The position numbers were made by a program, and so were the translations under genes. A stretch of DNA of 64,000 bases, from positions 75,399,823 through 75,463,822 of the forward strand of contig NC_045432.1 in NCBI RefSeq assembly GCF_902635505.1. The letters run 5' to 3'. Numbering within the stretch: the first letter of the stretch is position 1; the number at the start of each line of letters is the position of its first letter. This document shows positions 1 through 12,629 of the stretch, one piece after another. The notes below the pieces were generated by a model, which did not search any database, was not told where the DNA came from, and saw only the letters and a program-made list of their open reading frames with translations. The stretch comes from Sarcophilus harrisii. Taxonomy: Eukaryota > Chordata > Mammalia > Dasyuromorphia > Dasyuridae.

Positions 1-826
1 CAATGATCTATCACACCTAACTTTTCTAGTGTTCTATTTATCTCCTTTCTTATTTATTTTGTGGTTTGATTTATCTAGTTCTGAGAGTGCAAGGTTGAGA
101 TTTCCCACTATTATAGTTTTGCTATCTATTTCTTCTTGCAGCTTTCTTAACTTCTCCTTTAAGAATTTAGTTGCTGCAGCACTTGGTGCATATATGTTTA
201 ATATTGATATTGCTTCATTATGCTACCCTTTAGCAAGATATAGTTTCCTTCCTTATCTCTTTTAATTAGATCAATTTTTGCTTTTGCTTGATCTAAGATC
301 AGGATGGTTACCCCTGCTTTTCTGACTTCACTTGAAGCATAGTAGATTCTGCTCCAACTTTTTACTTTTATTCTGCATGTATCTCCCTGCTTCCAGTGTG
401 TTTCCTGTAAACAACATATTGTAGGATTCTGACTTTTAATCCAGTCTGCTTCTGCCTCTGCTTTATGGGGGAGTTTACTCCATTCACATTTATGGTTAAC
501 ATTACTATATCTGTATTTCCTGCCATCTTGTTAACCCCAGATTATGCTTTTCTCTTTTCTTTTCCCCTTAACCCCCCTTCCCAGTATTAAACTTATGAGC
601 ACCACTTGTCTCACGCAGCCCTCCCTCTTTAGAATCCCTCCCCCCACCTTAGAGTCCCTCCCCTTTTCTTAAACCTTTCCCTTTCAATTTCTGTATTCCT
701 ATTTATCCTACCTCTTCCCTTTTCACTTCTCCGTTCCCCTTTTCAATGAGATGGGAGAAGTTTCTCTGTAAAGCAAATATGTCTAATATTTTCTCTTTAG
801 CCAAATCTGATGAGAGCAAATGAATC
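1..826 (-). mobile_element. L1 LINE, minus strand, 5' part of an element running off the left edge
   Basis: It closely matches 6960-7790 of the nearby minus-strand L1. On the minus strand an ORF2 start lies near 526, beginning MAGNTDIVMLTINVNG, followed by endonuclease-domain sequence. Similarity to the other copy stops near 826, so the element is 5'-truncated in the region between ORF1 and ORF2. Its 3' part lies outside the window. The reading frame is broken. Confidence 0.85.
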
Positions 827-869
827 CTAGTATTTTGATGGTGATGATGTCAGCATTTCTTTTTTATTT

Positions 870-930
870 ATTATTATTATTATAGCTTTTTATTGAAAAA
901 ACTATGTGCATGGGTTATTTTTCAATATTG
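870..930 (-). mobile_element. Tiny L1 3'-end stub with target duplication
   Basis: About 60 bases matching the L1 3' terminus (compare 2835-2890 and 3335-3390) are flanked by near-identical copies of GATGTCAGCATTTCTTTTTT at 846 and 931 (one mismatch). The flanks are a target-site duplication, so this is a complete but extremely 5'-truncated insertion and not a deletion remnant. Confidence 0.6.
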
Positions 931-939
931 GATGTCAAC

Positions 940-2430
940 ATTTCTTTTTTATTTTTATTTTGTCAATGTTTCTTAGTGCTAATTTTGTAGATTAATAACA
1001 GTGTTTACAATGAGCTTCAATGTTTGATTAGATTAAGAATAGACATGTAGGCTGTGATATTGACATGATAGAGTAGAATCGGAGGAAATGAGTTCAAATC
1101 ACATGACAGCTTGTATCTTGTTGGACTTTGACCTTCCTTTTCCTCATCAGAGATTGGACCAGATGTGACCCTAGGTGTAGGAGCCTATGTTCATACATAT
1201 GTGGAAATAATAGTTCTGTGATCCCATGATTGTGAATTCACCAAAAAGCAGTAGTAATTGTAACTGCAAGTAGGATCTAGCAGGAACAAAAATTGAAAAG
1301 GACCAAAGATAGCATTCTACAGTGGCAAAAGGAAAAATAAGTTCTGAACAGGGAAATGGTTCCTATTTTTTTAGGCACAGAAACACTTGCTGGTTAAAAT
1401 CATATATTATCTATGGTCCAAGAAGAAAAAAAACCCTAATAGTAAGTGAACAACATTCTTATCTGAAGGTGAGAAAGCAAATCTGAGTTACTGTGCAGAT
1501 GAGGCACAGGTGAAAATTGGCTATTAAACTGGAATAAGTAAGTACATGAAGAGAACACAATTGCAGATGTGTAGAATGTACACTTGAAGGCCTGATAACA
1601 ATTGTTCATATACCCTGTCAGAGAAAAGCTCTAAAATAAAACCTGGGTTAGCACAAAGGAATCTATATTGCATTTTCAGAACACAATAGAAGAAAAGAAG
1701 AAAACATTATAGCAGAAGTTATGAAAAGACACAGAAATGAAGCAGTCTACTCAACCATGAAATGAGCAAATATAAAAAGTAGGTAAGAAAATGACAATAA
1801 CACACATCGAAAGGTATGGGGTGCAGCCAAGCTCGTTATAGAAAGTCAATATAGTGATCCAGAGTTGAGTGATTGATGAGTCAGTTTAAATGAAGGAGAG
1901 GAAATAAAAAAATGTCAGCTGGGATGTAAAACCATTAGAAAAGGAACAAAACAACAGACCAAGGGAAAACACAAAGGGGGTGAAAACCCCAAACATAGCA
2001 GATGTTGAAACAATAATTTGATTTAAAAACCAGGAGTCATTTTTAGAAGACCAATCAAACAGAGAAATCATTGATGAGAGGAGAGGGTAGGGGATGGGGA
2101 GGGGGAGATGATGCAAATTGGCAAATGTAATAATGGAAAATGAGAAGTTGCAATAAATGCAAAGAAAATAAAAAATAATTAATAGGGAAGCCTACTGAAC
2201 TATTGTCTCTTCTGTCTTAGAATTGTTTACAAATCATATACATTTCTAAAGTATGAATTACTTGAACAGATATAACTGGAAAGTCATACTTCTTAGGCCT
2301 ATCTCAAAGGAGAAATAAGAGATGTAACGAAAGCATTAGGTTGCCAGAAAACCACCTTGTCCAGATGGCCTCACAGCAAACCTTCCAAGCTGGCCAAAAT
2401 AGAAGAAATCCTATTTTTTTTTTCCTTTGA
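940..2430. other. AT-rich unique sequence, no gene seen
   Basis: No open frame longer than about 80 codons and no recognised domain. A weak SINE-like stretch lies at about 1060-1200, with a fragment resembling the middle of a MIR (pyrimidine-rich CCTTTTCCTCATCAG). Nothing else is identified. Confidence 0.4.
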
Positions 2431-2439
2431 GGGTGGCAG

Positions 2440-2640
2440 TGATATCCCTTATAGTACTCATGAGCACTTAGGAAGTGATTTGAAAGGTAGTCGGCCCCTC
2501 TACCACTACCTTGTGTGTTTTAGACAACTCATATATCCTTCCTGTGCTTTGTTTTCCTTATTTGTAAAATGAAGAAATTGGATTTGGGCAGCCTCCGAGT
2601 CCCTTATGATCTAGAGCTATGGTCCCAGCGTGTGGATGTT
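2440..2640 (+). mobile_element. MIR/THER-type SINE, degraded
   Basis: It contains a phrase typical of the 3' part of mammalian MIR/THER SINEs: a CTTATTTGTAAAATGAAGAA box followed by GATTTGGGCAGCCTCCGAG and a TCTAGAGCTATG-like end. The tRNA-like head is not clear. Confidence 0.5.
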
Positions 2641-2814
2641 CTAGCCCATGACGACTATGACTAATTTCCCATTTCATGGAATGCTCCTCCATGTTCTCCC
2701 TGAAGTCCCCACTGTAACTGGTAAATCCAATTGTTTTGATTAAGAGTTTCAGATTCTTCATATTTGATGTCTTTTTTTTTACTTTCTCAATATAAATTTT
2801 ATTTTTTTAATTTA

Positions 2815-3308
2815 AAAAAATTCTTCTTTTTTTATTATAACTTTTTTATTTACAAGATATATGCATGGGTAATTTTTCAGCATTGACTCTTCCAAAACCT
2901 TCCCGTCTAACTTTTCCCCTCCTTCCCTCCTCCCCCCCAGATGGCAGGTGGACCAATCCATGTTAAATATGTTAAAGTTTATGTTAAATACAACATATGT
3001 ATACATGTCCCTACAGTTATTTTGCTGTACAAGAAGAAATGGACTTTGAAATCATGTACAATTAACCTGTGAAGGAAATAAAAAATGCAGGTGGACAAAA
3101 ATAGAGGGAGTGGGAATTCTATGAAGTGGTTCATAGTCATCTCCTGGGGTTCTTTTCCTGGGTGTATCTGGTTCAGTTCATTACTGCTCTTTTGGAACTG
3201 ATTTTGTTCAATTCATTGTTGAAGAGAGCCAACGTCCATCAGAAATGATCATCCTATAGTATTGTTTTTGAAGTATATAATGATCTCCTGGTCCTGGTCC
3301 TGTGCCAT
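2815..3308 (-). mobile_element. L1 3' fragment, minus strand, 5'-truncated
   Basis: A T-rich start is followed by the L1 3' UTR (with the CCCCCAGATGGCAGG box) and the end of ORF2, parallel to 3330-3760 of the next element. Similarity ends at about 3300 in the sequence ATGATCTCCTGGTCCTG. It lies almost directly against the 3' end of the next L1, so the two insertions sit in tandem in the same orientation. Confidence 0.8.
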
Positions 3309-3325
3309 TATAAATTCTTTAAAAA

Positions 3326-6300
3326 AAGTTTTTTATTATAACTTTTTATTGACAGTATGTATGCCTGGGTAAATTTTTTTTACAGCATTATCCCTTGTAC
3401 TCACTTCTGTTCTGACTTCCTTTCCCTCCCTTCATCCCCTCCCCTAGATGGCAGGCAGTCCTATACATGTTAAATATGTCACAGTGTATCCTAGATACAA
3501 TATATGTGTGCAGAACCCAACAGTTCTCTTGTTGCACAGGAAGAATTGGATTCAGAAGGTAAAAATAACCTGGGAAGAAAAAAATGTAAACAGTTTACAC
3601 TCATTTCCCAGTGTTCCTTCTCTGGGCGTAGCTGATTCTGTCCATCATTGATCAGTTGGAACTGTATTAGATCTCTTTGTCAAAGAAATCCACTTCCATC
3701 AGAATGCATCCTTATACAGTATTGCTGTTGAAGTATATAATGATCTCCTGGTTCTGCTCATTTCACTCAGCTTCAATTCATGTAAGTCTCTCCAAGCCTC
3801 TCTGTATTCATCCTGCTGGTCATTTCTTACAGAACAATAATACTCCATAACATTCATATACCACAATTTACCCAACCATTCTCCAATTGATGGGCATTCA
3901 TTCAATTTCTAGTTTCTAGCCACTACAAAGAGGGCTTCCACAAACATTTTGGCACATACAGGTCCCTTTCTCTTCTTTAGTATCTCTTTGGGGTATAAGC
4001 CAGTAGTAACAATGCTGGATCAAAGGGTATGCACAGTTTGATAATTTTTTGGGGATAATTCCAGATTGTTCTCGAGAATGGTTGGATTCATTCACAGCTC
4101 CACCAACAATGCATTAGTGTCCCAGGTTTCCCGCATCCCCTTCAACATTCATCATTATTTTTTCCTATCATCTTAGGCAATCTGACAGGTGTGTAATGGT
4201 ATCTCAGAGTTGTCTTAATTTGCATTTCTCTGATTAATAGTGATTTGGAACACTCTTTCATATGAGTGGAAATAGTTTCAATTTCATCATCTGAAAATTG
4301 TCTGTTCATATTCTTTGACCATTTATCAATTGGAGAATGGCTTGATTTTTTATAAATTAGAGCCAATTCTCTATATATTTTGGAAATGAGGCCTTTATCA
4401 GAACCTTTAACTGTAAAAAATGTTTTCCCAGTTTGTTGCTTCCCTTCTAATCTTATTTGTATTAGTTTTTTTGTGCAAAGTCTTTTTAATTTGATATAAT
4501 CAAAATTTTCTATTTTGTGATCAATAATGGTCTCTAGTTCTTCTTTGGTCCCAAAATCCTTCCTCCTCCACAAGTCTGAAAGGTAAACTATCTTATGTTC
4601 CTCCAATTTATTTATAATCTTGTCCTTTATGGCTGAATCATGGACCCATTTTGATCTTATCTTGGTGTACGGTGTTAAGTGTGGGTCCATGTCTAATTTC
4701 TGCCATATTAGTTTTCAGTTTTCCCAGCAGTTTTTGTCAAATAATGAATTCTTATCCCAAAAGTTGGGATCTTTGGGTTTTTCAAACACTATATTGATAT
4801 AGTTATTGGCTATTTTGTGCTGTGAACCTAACCTATTCCACTGATCAACTAATCTATTTCTTAGCCAGTACCAAATGGTTTTGGTGACCACTGCTTTATA
4901 ACATAGTTTTAGATCAGGTACAGCTAGGCCACCTTCATTTGATTTTTATTCCCATTAGTTCCCTTGAAATTCTTGACCTTTTGTTCTTCCATATGAATTT
5001 TGTTGTTATTTTTCTAGGATATTAAAATAGTTTCTTGGGAGTCTGATTGGTATAGTGCTAAGTAAATAGATTAGTTTAAGTAATATTGTCATCTTTATTA
5101 TATTCCTTCAGCCTATCCAAGAGCACTTAATATTTTTCCAGTTATTTAAATCTGACTTTGTGTGGAAAGTGTTTTGTAATTTTGCTCATATAATTCCTGA
5201 CTTTCCTTTGGTAGATAGATTCCCAAATATTTTATGCTGTGGACAGTTATTTTGAATGGAATTTCTCTTTATATCTCTTGCTGTTGGATTTTGTTGGTGA
5301 TGTATAAAAATGCTGAGGATTTATGTGGATTTATTTTGTATCCTGCAACTTTGCTAAAGTTATGAATTATTTCCAATAGCTTTTTAGTAGAATCTCTGGG
5401 GTTCTCTAAGTATACCATCATATTACCTGCAAAGAATGATAATTTGGTTTCCTCATTACCTACTCTAATTCCTTTAATCTCCTCCTCCACTCTTATTGCT
5501 GAAGCTAGCGTTTCTAATACAATATTGAATAATAATGGTGATAGTGGGCAACCTTGTTTCATTCCTGATCTTACTGGCAAAGGTTCCAGTTTATCACCAT
5601 TACATATGATGCTTACTGACAGTTTTAATTATATGCTCCTGACTATTTTAAGGAAAAGTCCATTTATTCCTATTCTCTCAAGTGTTTTTATTAGGAAAGG
5701 ATGTTGAATTTTATGAAATGCTTTTTCTGCATCTATTGAGATGATCATATGGTTTTTGTTAATTTGCTAATTGATATAGTCAATTATGCTAATAGTTTTC
5801 TTAATATTGAACCAACCCTGCATTCCTGGTATAAATCCTACTTGGTCATAGTGTATTATCCTGGGGATGATTTTCTGTAATCTTTTTGCTAATATTTTAT
5901 TTAAGATTTTAGCATCAATATTCATTAGGGAGATTGGTCTATAGTTTTCTTTCTCTGTTTTCAACCCAACTGGGTTAGGTATCAGTACCATGTCTGTGTC
6001 ACAAAAGGAATTTGGTAGGACTCCTTCAATCCCTATTTTTTCAGATAGTTTATGTAGCATTGGAGTTAATTGTTCTTTAAATGTTTGGTAGAATTCACAT
6101 GTAAATCCATCTGGTCCTGGGGAGTTTTTCTTAGGGAACTGATTAATACCTTGTTCTATTTCTTTTTCTAAGATGGGACTGTTTAACCAATTTACTTCTT
6201 CCTCTGTTAATCTGGGCAAGCTATATTTTTGAAGGCATTCATCCATTTCATTTAAGTCATGGAATTTATTGGCATAAAGTTGGACAAAGTAACTCCTAGT

Positions 6301-8640
6301 TATTGCTCTAATTTTTTCTTCATTAGTGGAAAGTTCTCCCTTTTCATTTTTAAGACTAACAATTTGATTTTCCTCTTTCCTTTTTCTTATCAAATTTATC
6401 AAGAGTTTATTTTGTTGGTTTTTTCATAGAACCAACTCTTAGTTTTATTAATTCAATAGTTTTTTTACTTTCAATTTAATTAATCTCTCCTTTTATTTTT
6501 AGAATTTCAAGTTTAGTGTTTGGGGTTTTTAAATTTGTTTATTTTTTAGCATTTTTAGTTGCAAGCCCAATTCATTGACCTTCTCTTTCTTTATTTTATG
6601 CGAGTAGGCCTTTAGAGATATGAAATTTCCCCTTATTACCGCTTTGGCTACATCCCACACATTTTGGTATGAGGTCTCATTGTCGTCGTTTTCTTGGGTG
6701 AAGTTATTAATTATGTCTATGATTTGATGTTTCACCCAATCATTCTTTTGTATGAGATTATTTAGTTTCCAATTATTTTTGGTCTATTTTCCCCTGACTT
6801 TTTAATGAATGTAATTTTCATTGCACCGTGGTCTGAAAAGGATGCATTTACTATTTCTGCCTTTCTGCATTTGAATTTGAGATTTTTATGTCCTAATATG
6901 TGGTCAATTTTTGTATAGCTTCCATGAACTGCTAAGAAGAAAGTGTACTCCTTCCTGTCTCCATTTAGTTTTCTCCAAAGATCTATCATATCTAACTTTT
7001 CTAGTATTCTAGTTACCTCTTTGACTTCTTATTTATTTTGTGGTTTGATTTATCTAGTTCTGAGAGTGCAAGGTTGAGATCGCCCACTATTATAATTTTG
7101 CTGTCTGTTTCTTCTTGCAGCTCTCTTAATTTCTCTTTTAAGAATTTAGTTGTTACAGCCCTTGGTGCACATATATTTAATATTGATATTGCTTCATTAT
7201 CTATGCTACCCTTTAGCAAGATGTAGTGACCTTCCTTATCTCTTTTAATTAGGTCAATTTTTGCTTTTATTTGATCTGAGAACAAGATGGCTACTCCTGC
7301 TTTTTTTACTTCACCTGAAGCATAGTATATTCTGCTCCAACCTTTTACCTTTACTCTGCATGTATCTCCCTGCTTCAAGTGTGTTTCCTGTAAACAACAT
7401 ATTGTAGGATTCTGGCTTTCAATTCGGTCTGCTTCCGCTTCCTCTTTATGGGGGAGTTTACCCCATTCACATTTATGGTTAAAATTACCAATTCTGTATT
7501 ACTTGCCATCTTGTTAACCCTTGTTTATGCTTTTCTCCTTTCCTTCCTCCTTACCCCCTCCCCAGTATTGAACTTGTGAGCATCACTTGCTTCTCACAGC
7601 CTTCCCTTTTCAGTATCCCTCCCCCCACCTTACACTTCCTCCCCCCATTTCTTACCCTCTTTCCTCACAATTTTTGTATTCCCTTCTGCTTAACTTACTC
7701 CTTCCTTTTTCACTTTTCCCCTCCTACTTTTCAATGAGGTGGGAGAAGTTTTACCACAAATCGAATATGTCTAATATTTTTCTCTTCAAGCCAATTCTGA
7801 GGAGAGTAAGATATATACTATGTTCATCCTCCTCCATTCTTTCTCTCAGATATAATAGGTTTCCTTTGACTCTTGGTGAGATGTAGTACCCCCACTTTAC
7901 CCTTTTTCTGGTACAATTTCCTTTCCGCCTCTAGTTTCTAGAACAAATTATACATGTGTCCTTTATATATCTTTATAGCAGAAATATAGTTCCCAAGATT
8001 TCTTTTTACCTTTTTAGGTTTCTCTTGAGTTCTATATTTGGAGATCAAACTTTTTGTTTAGTTCTGGTTTTTTTCATCAGAAATAGATGAAATTCATTTA
8101 TTTCATTGAATTTCCATCTTCTTCCCTGAAAAAAGATGCTCATTTTGGCTGGGTAAATTATTTTTGGCTGCATATCAAGTTCCTTAGCCTTTCAGAATAT
8201 CAGATTCCAGGGCCTTTGATCCTTTAATGTGGACACTGTTAGATCCTGGGTAATCCTTATTGTGGCTCCTCTATATTTGAAGTGATTTTTTCTAGTAGCT
8301 TGTAATATTTTTATCCTTGGTCTGATAGTTCTGGAATTTAGCCACTATATTTCTTGGAGTTTTGATTTCAGGGTCCTTTTCAGTAGGTTCTTTCAATGTC
8401 TATTTTACCCTTTGTTTCTATAATATCTGGGCAGTTCTCTTTGATACTTTCCTGGAAAATAGTGTCCAGGCTCTTTTTTTCATCATATTTTTCAGGAAGT
8501 CCAATAATTCTCAGATTTATCTCTCCTAGATCTATTTTCCAGGTGTGTTGTTTTCCCAAGAAAGTATTCGACATTTTTTTCCAGTTTCATTTTTTTTGGT
8601 TTTGCTTGACTGATTCTTGATTTCTCCTCGAGTCAAAATT
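3326..8640 (-). mobile_element. L1 LINE, minus strand, nearly complete, truncated within ORF1
   Basis: The 3' UTR and tail lie at about 3326-3698. ORF2 runs from an ATG near 7509 (MASNTELVILTINVNG) to a stop at 3699 after ILYKDAF, a span close to the usual 1275 codons. Large pieces remain open: endonuclease at 7378-6762, the reverse transcriptase start at 6402-5767 ([19 protein letters not shown]), the RT region with [15 protein letters not shown] at 5580-5269, and the C-terminal part at 4690-4142. The RT box normally YxDD reads [10 protein letters not shown], and several frameshifts separate the blocks, so it is inactive. ORF1 remains as the NLRIIGLPE segment at 8574-8380. The element ends abruptly at about 8640 within ORF1. 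Confidence 0.9.
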
Positions 8641-8644
8641 AGAT

Positions 8645-8842
8645 GGACCTTCTGTAATATGATATAAAGCATCTATCTAAAAGCAAAAGCAAGCATCATA
8701 AGCGGTAGGGATGCCCTAGAATATTTTCTAATAAAGATGGGAGTAAGACAAGGGCGCCCACTCTTTACACTATTTGATATAGCTTTGGAAATGCTATCGA
8801 GAACAGTAAGACAAAAAAAGGAATTTGGAAATATTTAAAAGC
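8645..8842 (+). mobile_element. L1 ORF2 reverse-transcriptase fragment, plus strand
   Basis: In one frame it reads GVRQGRPLFTLFDIALEMLS, which aligns to the RT block [21 protein letters not shown] of the neighbouring element, on the opposite strand. It is short, diverged and bounded on both sides by unrelated sequence, so it is an old internal fragment. Confidence 0.65.
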
Positions 8843-8849
8843 AGTGGCT

Positions 8850-9500
8850 CAGTGGCACAGTGGAAATCTCTATATACGTTACATAAAATACTTTTGTGTC
8901 ATACTGTTGTTAAACATTTCAAAACAGAGTCAAATATTCCCCTTAGTTCCTTGTCAATTTCTTATTCCCCAAAGGTATATGTACACTAGCTTGGCGATCC
9001 TTGTACTAAAAATATGGAGGAAGCAACCAATAAATCTAATTTCTCCCTCTACAAAATGTTTTCAATCAGTAATTACACATACATCAAGACTGTGCCAATT
9101 GAGGGGCCTATGTAGGTTAAAGAGAGGCTTCCCTGCTTTCTATTTAATAGCAGACTATATCTTTACTATTGTGTAGTTGACCCAAAAAGCTATGGATTAC
9201 AGGATCCCATGGCTCCTCTTTGTTGTTGACTTTTTTTAATGACTTGCAGAAGGATAATGGGTTTGATCCAAAATTAACCTAGAGGAGGGAGTAGGCTGGA
9301 TAGCCTAGAGAAGCAATAGAGCTCATTTAATAACACCTCCAATTTCCTCCCTCATCCTGTGAATACTTGTACTTTGTTAACACCAATATTTGAAGCACTT
9401 CTTTGGTGGTAAGTCACAGAATACTAGAATCTATAATATATTTAAATATAGTATCATTCAGACAGCAACAGAGGCATACATAATGAACAATAGTATTAAG
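8850..9500. other. Unassigned AT-rich sequence
   Basis: The plus-strand open frame at 8844-9176 (110 codons) has no recognisable domain and shows no codon bias that I can see. I see no gene or clear repeat here. Confidence 0.3.
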
Positions 9501-9508
9501 ACATATCA

Positions 9509-10025
9509 AGGACTTCCGGCCAAGATGGCGGAGAGGACACACACATCTATTTAAACTCTGTCTTTGCTCTCAGAATACTTTATTTCATGACAAGGCCTCA
9601 GAATTAGTGCTTGACTGGAATAAAACCCCACAAATAATTACCAACAGAAGATATCCTCAAAATTCACCAGAAAAGGTCTGTTTTTGCTTGTGGGTGGGGA
9701 CGGTTAGATCCTGGGGGCAGACTGAAGGCAGGCAGTGGCAGCACAGCAGACAGTGAGAGTACGCAAGGCAGCTCACACTGAGCTGACCTGAGGGGGTTGG
9801 GGTGTGATCTCAGCCGTTTCTGAGGGGAGAACTTTGCCACAGTGTTGGCTACTTTGCCCTGGCAGCAAGTAGTAGATTCACAGAGAAGTTGTAAACACGG
9901 GGGGTAAAGACTATAACTCTGAAAAGCTAGGGTCTCTCGGGACCTGGCCACAGCCACCCCAAGTGTCTCAGCAGGCTCTCAGAGTCTCGGAGAGCAGACT
10001 CAGCACAGCCATTGCTGTCCTGCTA
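9509..10025 (+). mobile_element. Orphan L1 5' end (5' UTR), plus strand
   Basis: It starts with CTTCCGGCCAAGATGGCGGA, the same box that opens the full-length L1 at 18742 (GGAGCCAAGATGGCGGAGAA), followed by the GC-richer 5' UTR. At about 10025 it stops against an old minus-strand L1 piece, so ORF1, ORF2 and the 3' end are missing. The CCAAGATGGC core matches a YY1-type site, as found at L1 5' ends. Confidence 0.7.
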
Positions 10026-10500
10026 GTGTAGAATTTTTAGAATAAATGTGTTATGTTTTATCAAAGGCTTTTAATTCATCTATTGAGATGATCCTGTGGT
10101 TTTGGATATTTTGGTTTTTAATATATTTAATTATGTTGATCATTTTCCTTATGTTGAACCCTCCTTAATCAGACTTAACAATGGGCTTATCAATTTTGTT
10201 AACCTTTTCAGAGAATTACTTTCTAGTTTGATCATTTCTACACTTTTTGTTTCAAATTCATATTTTTTCCTGTAATCTTTATTATCTTCTCTTTTTGTTC
10301 TTATTTTAGGTTAACTTATTTGTTGATTTCCTAATTTTAAAAAATGCATATTTAGGTTATGAATTCTCTCCTTTTATATTCTGTTTACGTATATTTGTTT
10401 TGTTGCCGCTGACTTTGTTAGCTGCTTCTAAGAAATTTTGCTATCATTATTTTGTTATCATTTTTTTCTTTTCTAATCCTCAGTTTTTCTGTTGGTTTTT
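10026..10500 (-). mobile_element. Old L1 ORF2 remnant, minus strand
   Basis: It shows the phrase TCATCTATTGAGATGATC, which also occurs in the younger minus-strand L1 at about 5730, followed by diverged sequence matching the region between endonuclease and reverse transcriptase. No frame is open for long. It is clearly older than the copies at 3.3-8.6 kb and 18.7-25.1 kb. Confidence 0.65.
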
Positions 10501-10511
10501 GCTTAACTGAA

Positions 10512-10639
10512 GTGGCAGAGGTTAGATGCTCCTGATGCGCTTGATTGTCTCACTCCAATTTTTCATAATTGAAAGGTGGCGGAGGTTAGATGCTCCTGCT
10601 GCGCTTGATTGTCTCACTCCAATTTTTCGTAATTGAAAG
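10512..10639. repeat. Tandem duplication, two 64-base units
   Basis: Units 10512-10575 and 10576-10639 differ at only three positions. Each starts GTGGC(A/G)GAGG and ends AATTGAAAG. The surroundings are ordinary AT-rich sequence, so this looks like a recent local duplication. Confidence 0.9.
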
Positions 10640-12620
10640 TTTCTAGAATAGTTGGTAATCAACACTATGGACTCTACATAAGCTGATGTTTTGATATTTG
10701 CTCAATGCAGGTCTTTATTTTATGTGCTTGCCGAGAAGTTGAGGCTATAGCAAGGGTAGCCACAGTTCTGTCTGATGCCATTTCTGGTGAAATGATGTTA
10801 TAATGGCATACTGATCAAGTAGACCCAGAGCTATGTCAAAGCTGGGACTGACCCCATATCAGCGTAATGAGCAACGATACAGATGACGCGTCCCACAGAG
10901 GGATAGTCGGCATTTAGTATCCCACAAGAAAGTACACAGTACAGTTGAAGTTTGTTGAGTGATTTTCACAATAAGTCATTGGACCACTTAGTCTCACTGC
11001 TCTCCTTACTCTAGCCTAGTTATTATAGCAGACAGCAAGGGAAGGGTGGCTCTAGGACTTCTTGTAAAGCATATGCCTATGTGGTAGGATGGGACCAATA
11101 TCCTTCAAGTTGTTGAGTGTGCTCTGGTTAATCATCTTTCTCCTTCTCGTAGTATTAGATATTAAGCCTCCTCACTGGCAGTTTTGCCTGCTTCTAGCTG
11201 TTTTCCACATTTTTTATGAAATATCTAAAGTTTAATCATTACCATGTACAATTTACACTACAGGGTATGTTCAAATCCCCCCATGTAATAGATCTAATGG
11301 AAGTTGAGTGCAAGAGTATCCATTTGGTTAGTCCATTTGGCAGAAGATAGAAAAATGCTCTCTCTTCTCTAGAAATATGGTTACTTGTAGTTAATTGGTG
11401 GTCAATTACCTTTTAGTTTTGTTTTCATTAATATTGGTGTAGTGTGGTGTGTGTGCGCACACACATGCTCATTTTTATACTGTGGTTCTGCTTTATAACG
11501 TGGTGGTGCTTCTCTTAATTTCTAATTTATCATGTTATATTTGTAACAGATTCTACATACTATATGGGTTTTTTAGTCTTCTCAAATATATAGGCTTTTC
11601 CTTGTTCCCACTCTGGTTCCCACTCGGTGTTCCTCTAAATGATTAGTCAAAAGCGTGACCGTTCTGCCCATGACCAACCTTCTCGGGATATTCATCTAGA
11701 AGTCCCATTGCTGGCTGGTAGACAGGTAGGAAAAGTTTGGTAGATGTTCACATCTGAAACTAAAGTTTTATTTGCAAAACAACAAAACCGATTCATAGTT
11801 TGGTCCAGTAACAGTTTCATCCCTCTTTTCCACAGTTGTTCCTGTCAGCTTTCTTTCTTATCAATAATTGTAGTAAGTGGTGAAACTTGGTTTAAGTTGG
11901 CTTGCTCAGATAATAATGGAGAGTATTCTTTTCATATTGTTGCCAATAAATTGCAGTTGTTTCTCGTGAAATCTGAATTTGGGGAGCTTTGGACCATTTA
12001 CTTGTAGAGGAAGATCTTTTAGTCTTTTATACAGATGTGTCTTGAATATCTGACTAAGACCATGTATCTGATGCAGAAGCCACTTTCTATCCCACAAATG
12101 ATTCTCTTCTATGTGTTTTTAGGTACTTAAACTTGCTATGGATTCACTTCAATAAAAATCTATTCTTTTCCTGTAATCAGTTGTTAAACTTTGTGTGAGA
12201 AGACTCTTTCCCACATTCCTCCCAGAACTCTGTCTGAAAGTTGTAGCCTTGTACATCCCAGATGTAACTGCAAGATTGTCACTTGATTTATTATATCACA
12301 CTGTAGTTTTTTGGTGAATGAGGAATTACACTCTAAATGAAGCTTAGAATTAAGCTGCTCCTATAGATGACATAATTCATCTTTCCCATTGTTCCCCATT
12401 TAAAAAATAGGTAGTATATTATGACAAGATGTATGACACTTACATGTGCCGTGGCACTGAAAGGGAAAAATAATTATAGATAGCATAGTCCCTTGCATAA
12501 TAAGGAATTACAGTCTCCTTGTCTAGGTCTTGCTATATTTCTGGAAAGAGTGTTTTATACTTATATTTAATTCCCTAAATGTCATGGAAAATTAAACTAA
12601 ATATGCTATATAACTGATGA
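10640..12620. other. Unidentified, possibly old repeat
   Basis: No intact gene. Minus-strand frames such as 12097-11906 read like degraded protein (for example LPKFRFHEKQLQFIGNN), and a similar impression comes from the minus strand near 10800-10700. I recognise no family. An 18-base perfect palindrome, TGTGTGTGCGCACACACA, sits at 11448-11465. Confidence 0.3.
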
Positions 12621-12629
12621 TCATTTTGT

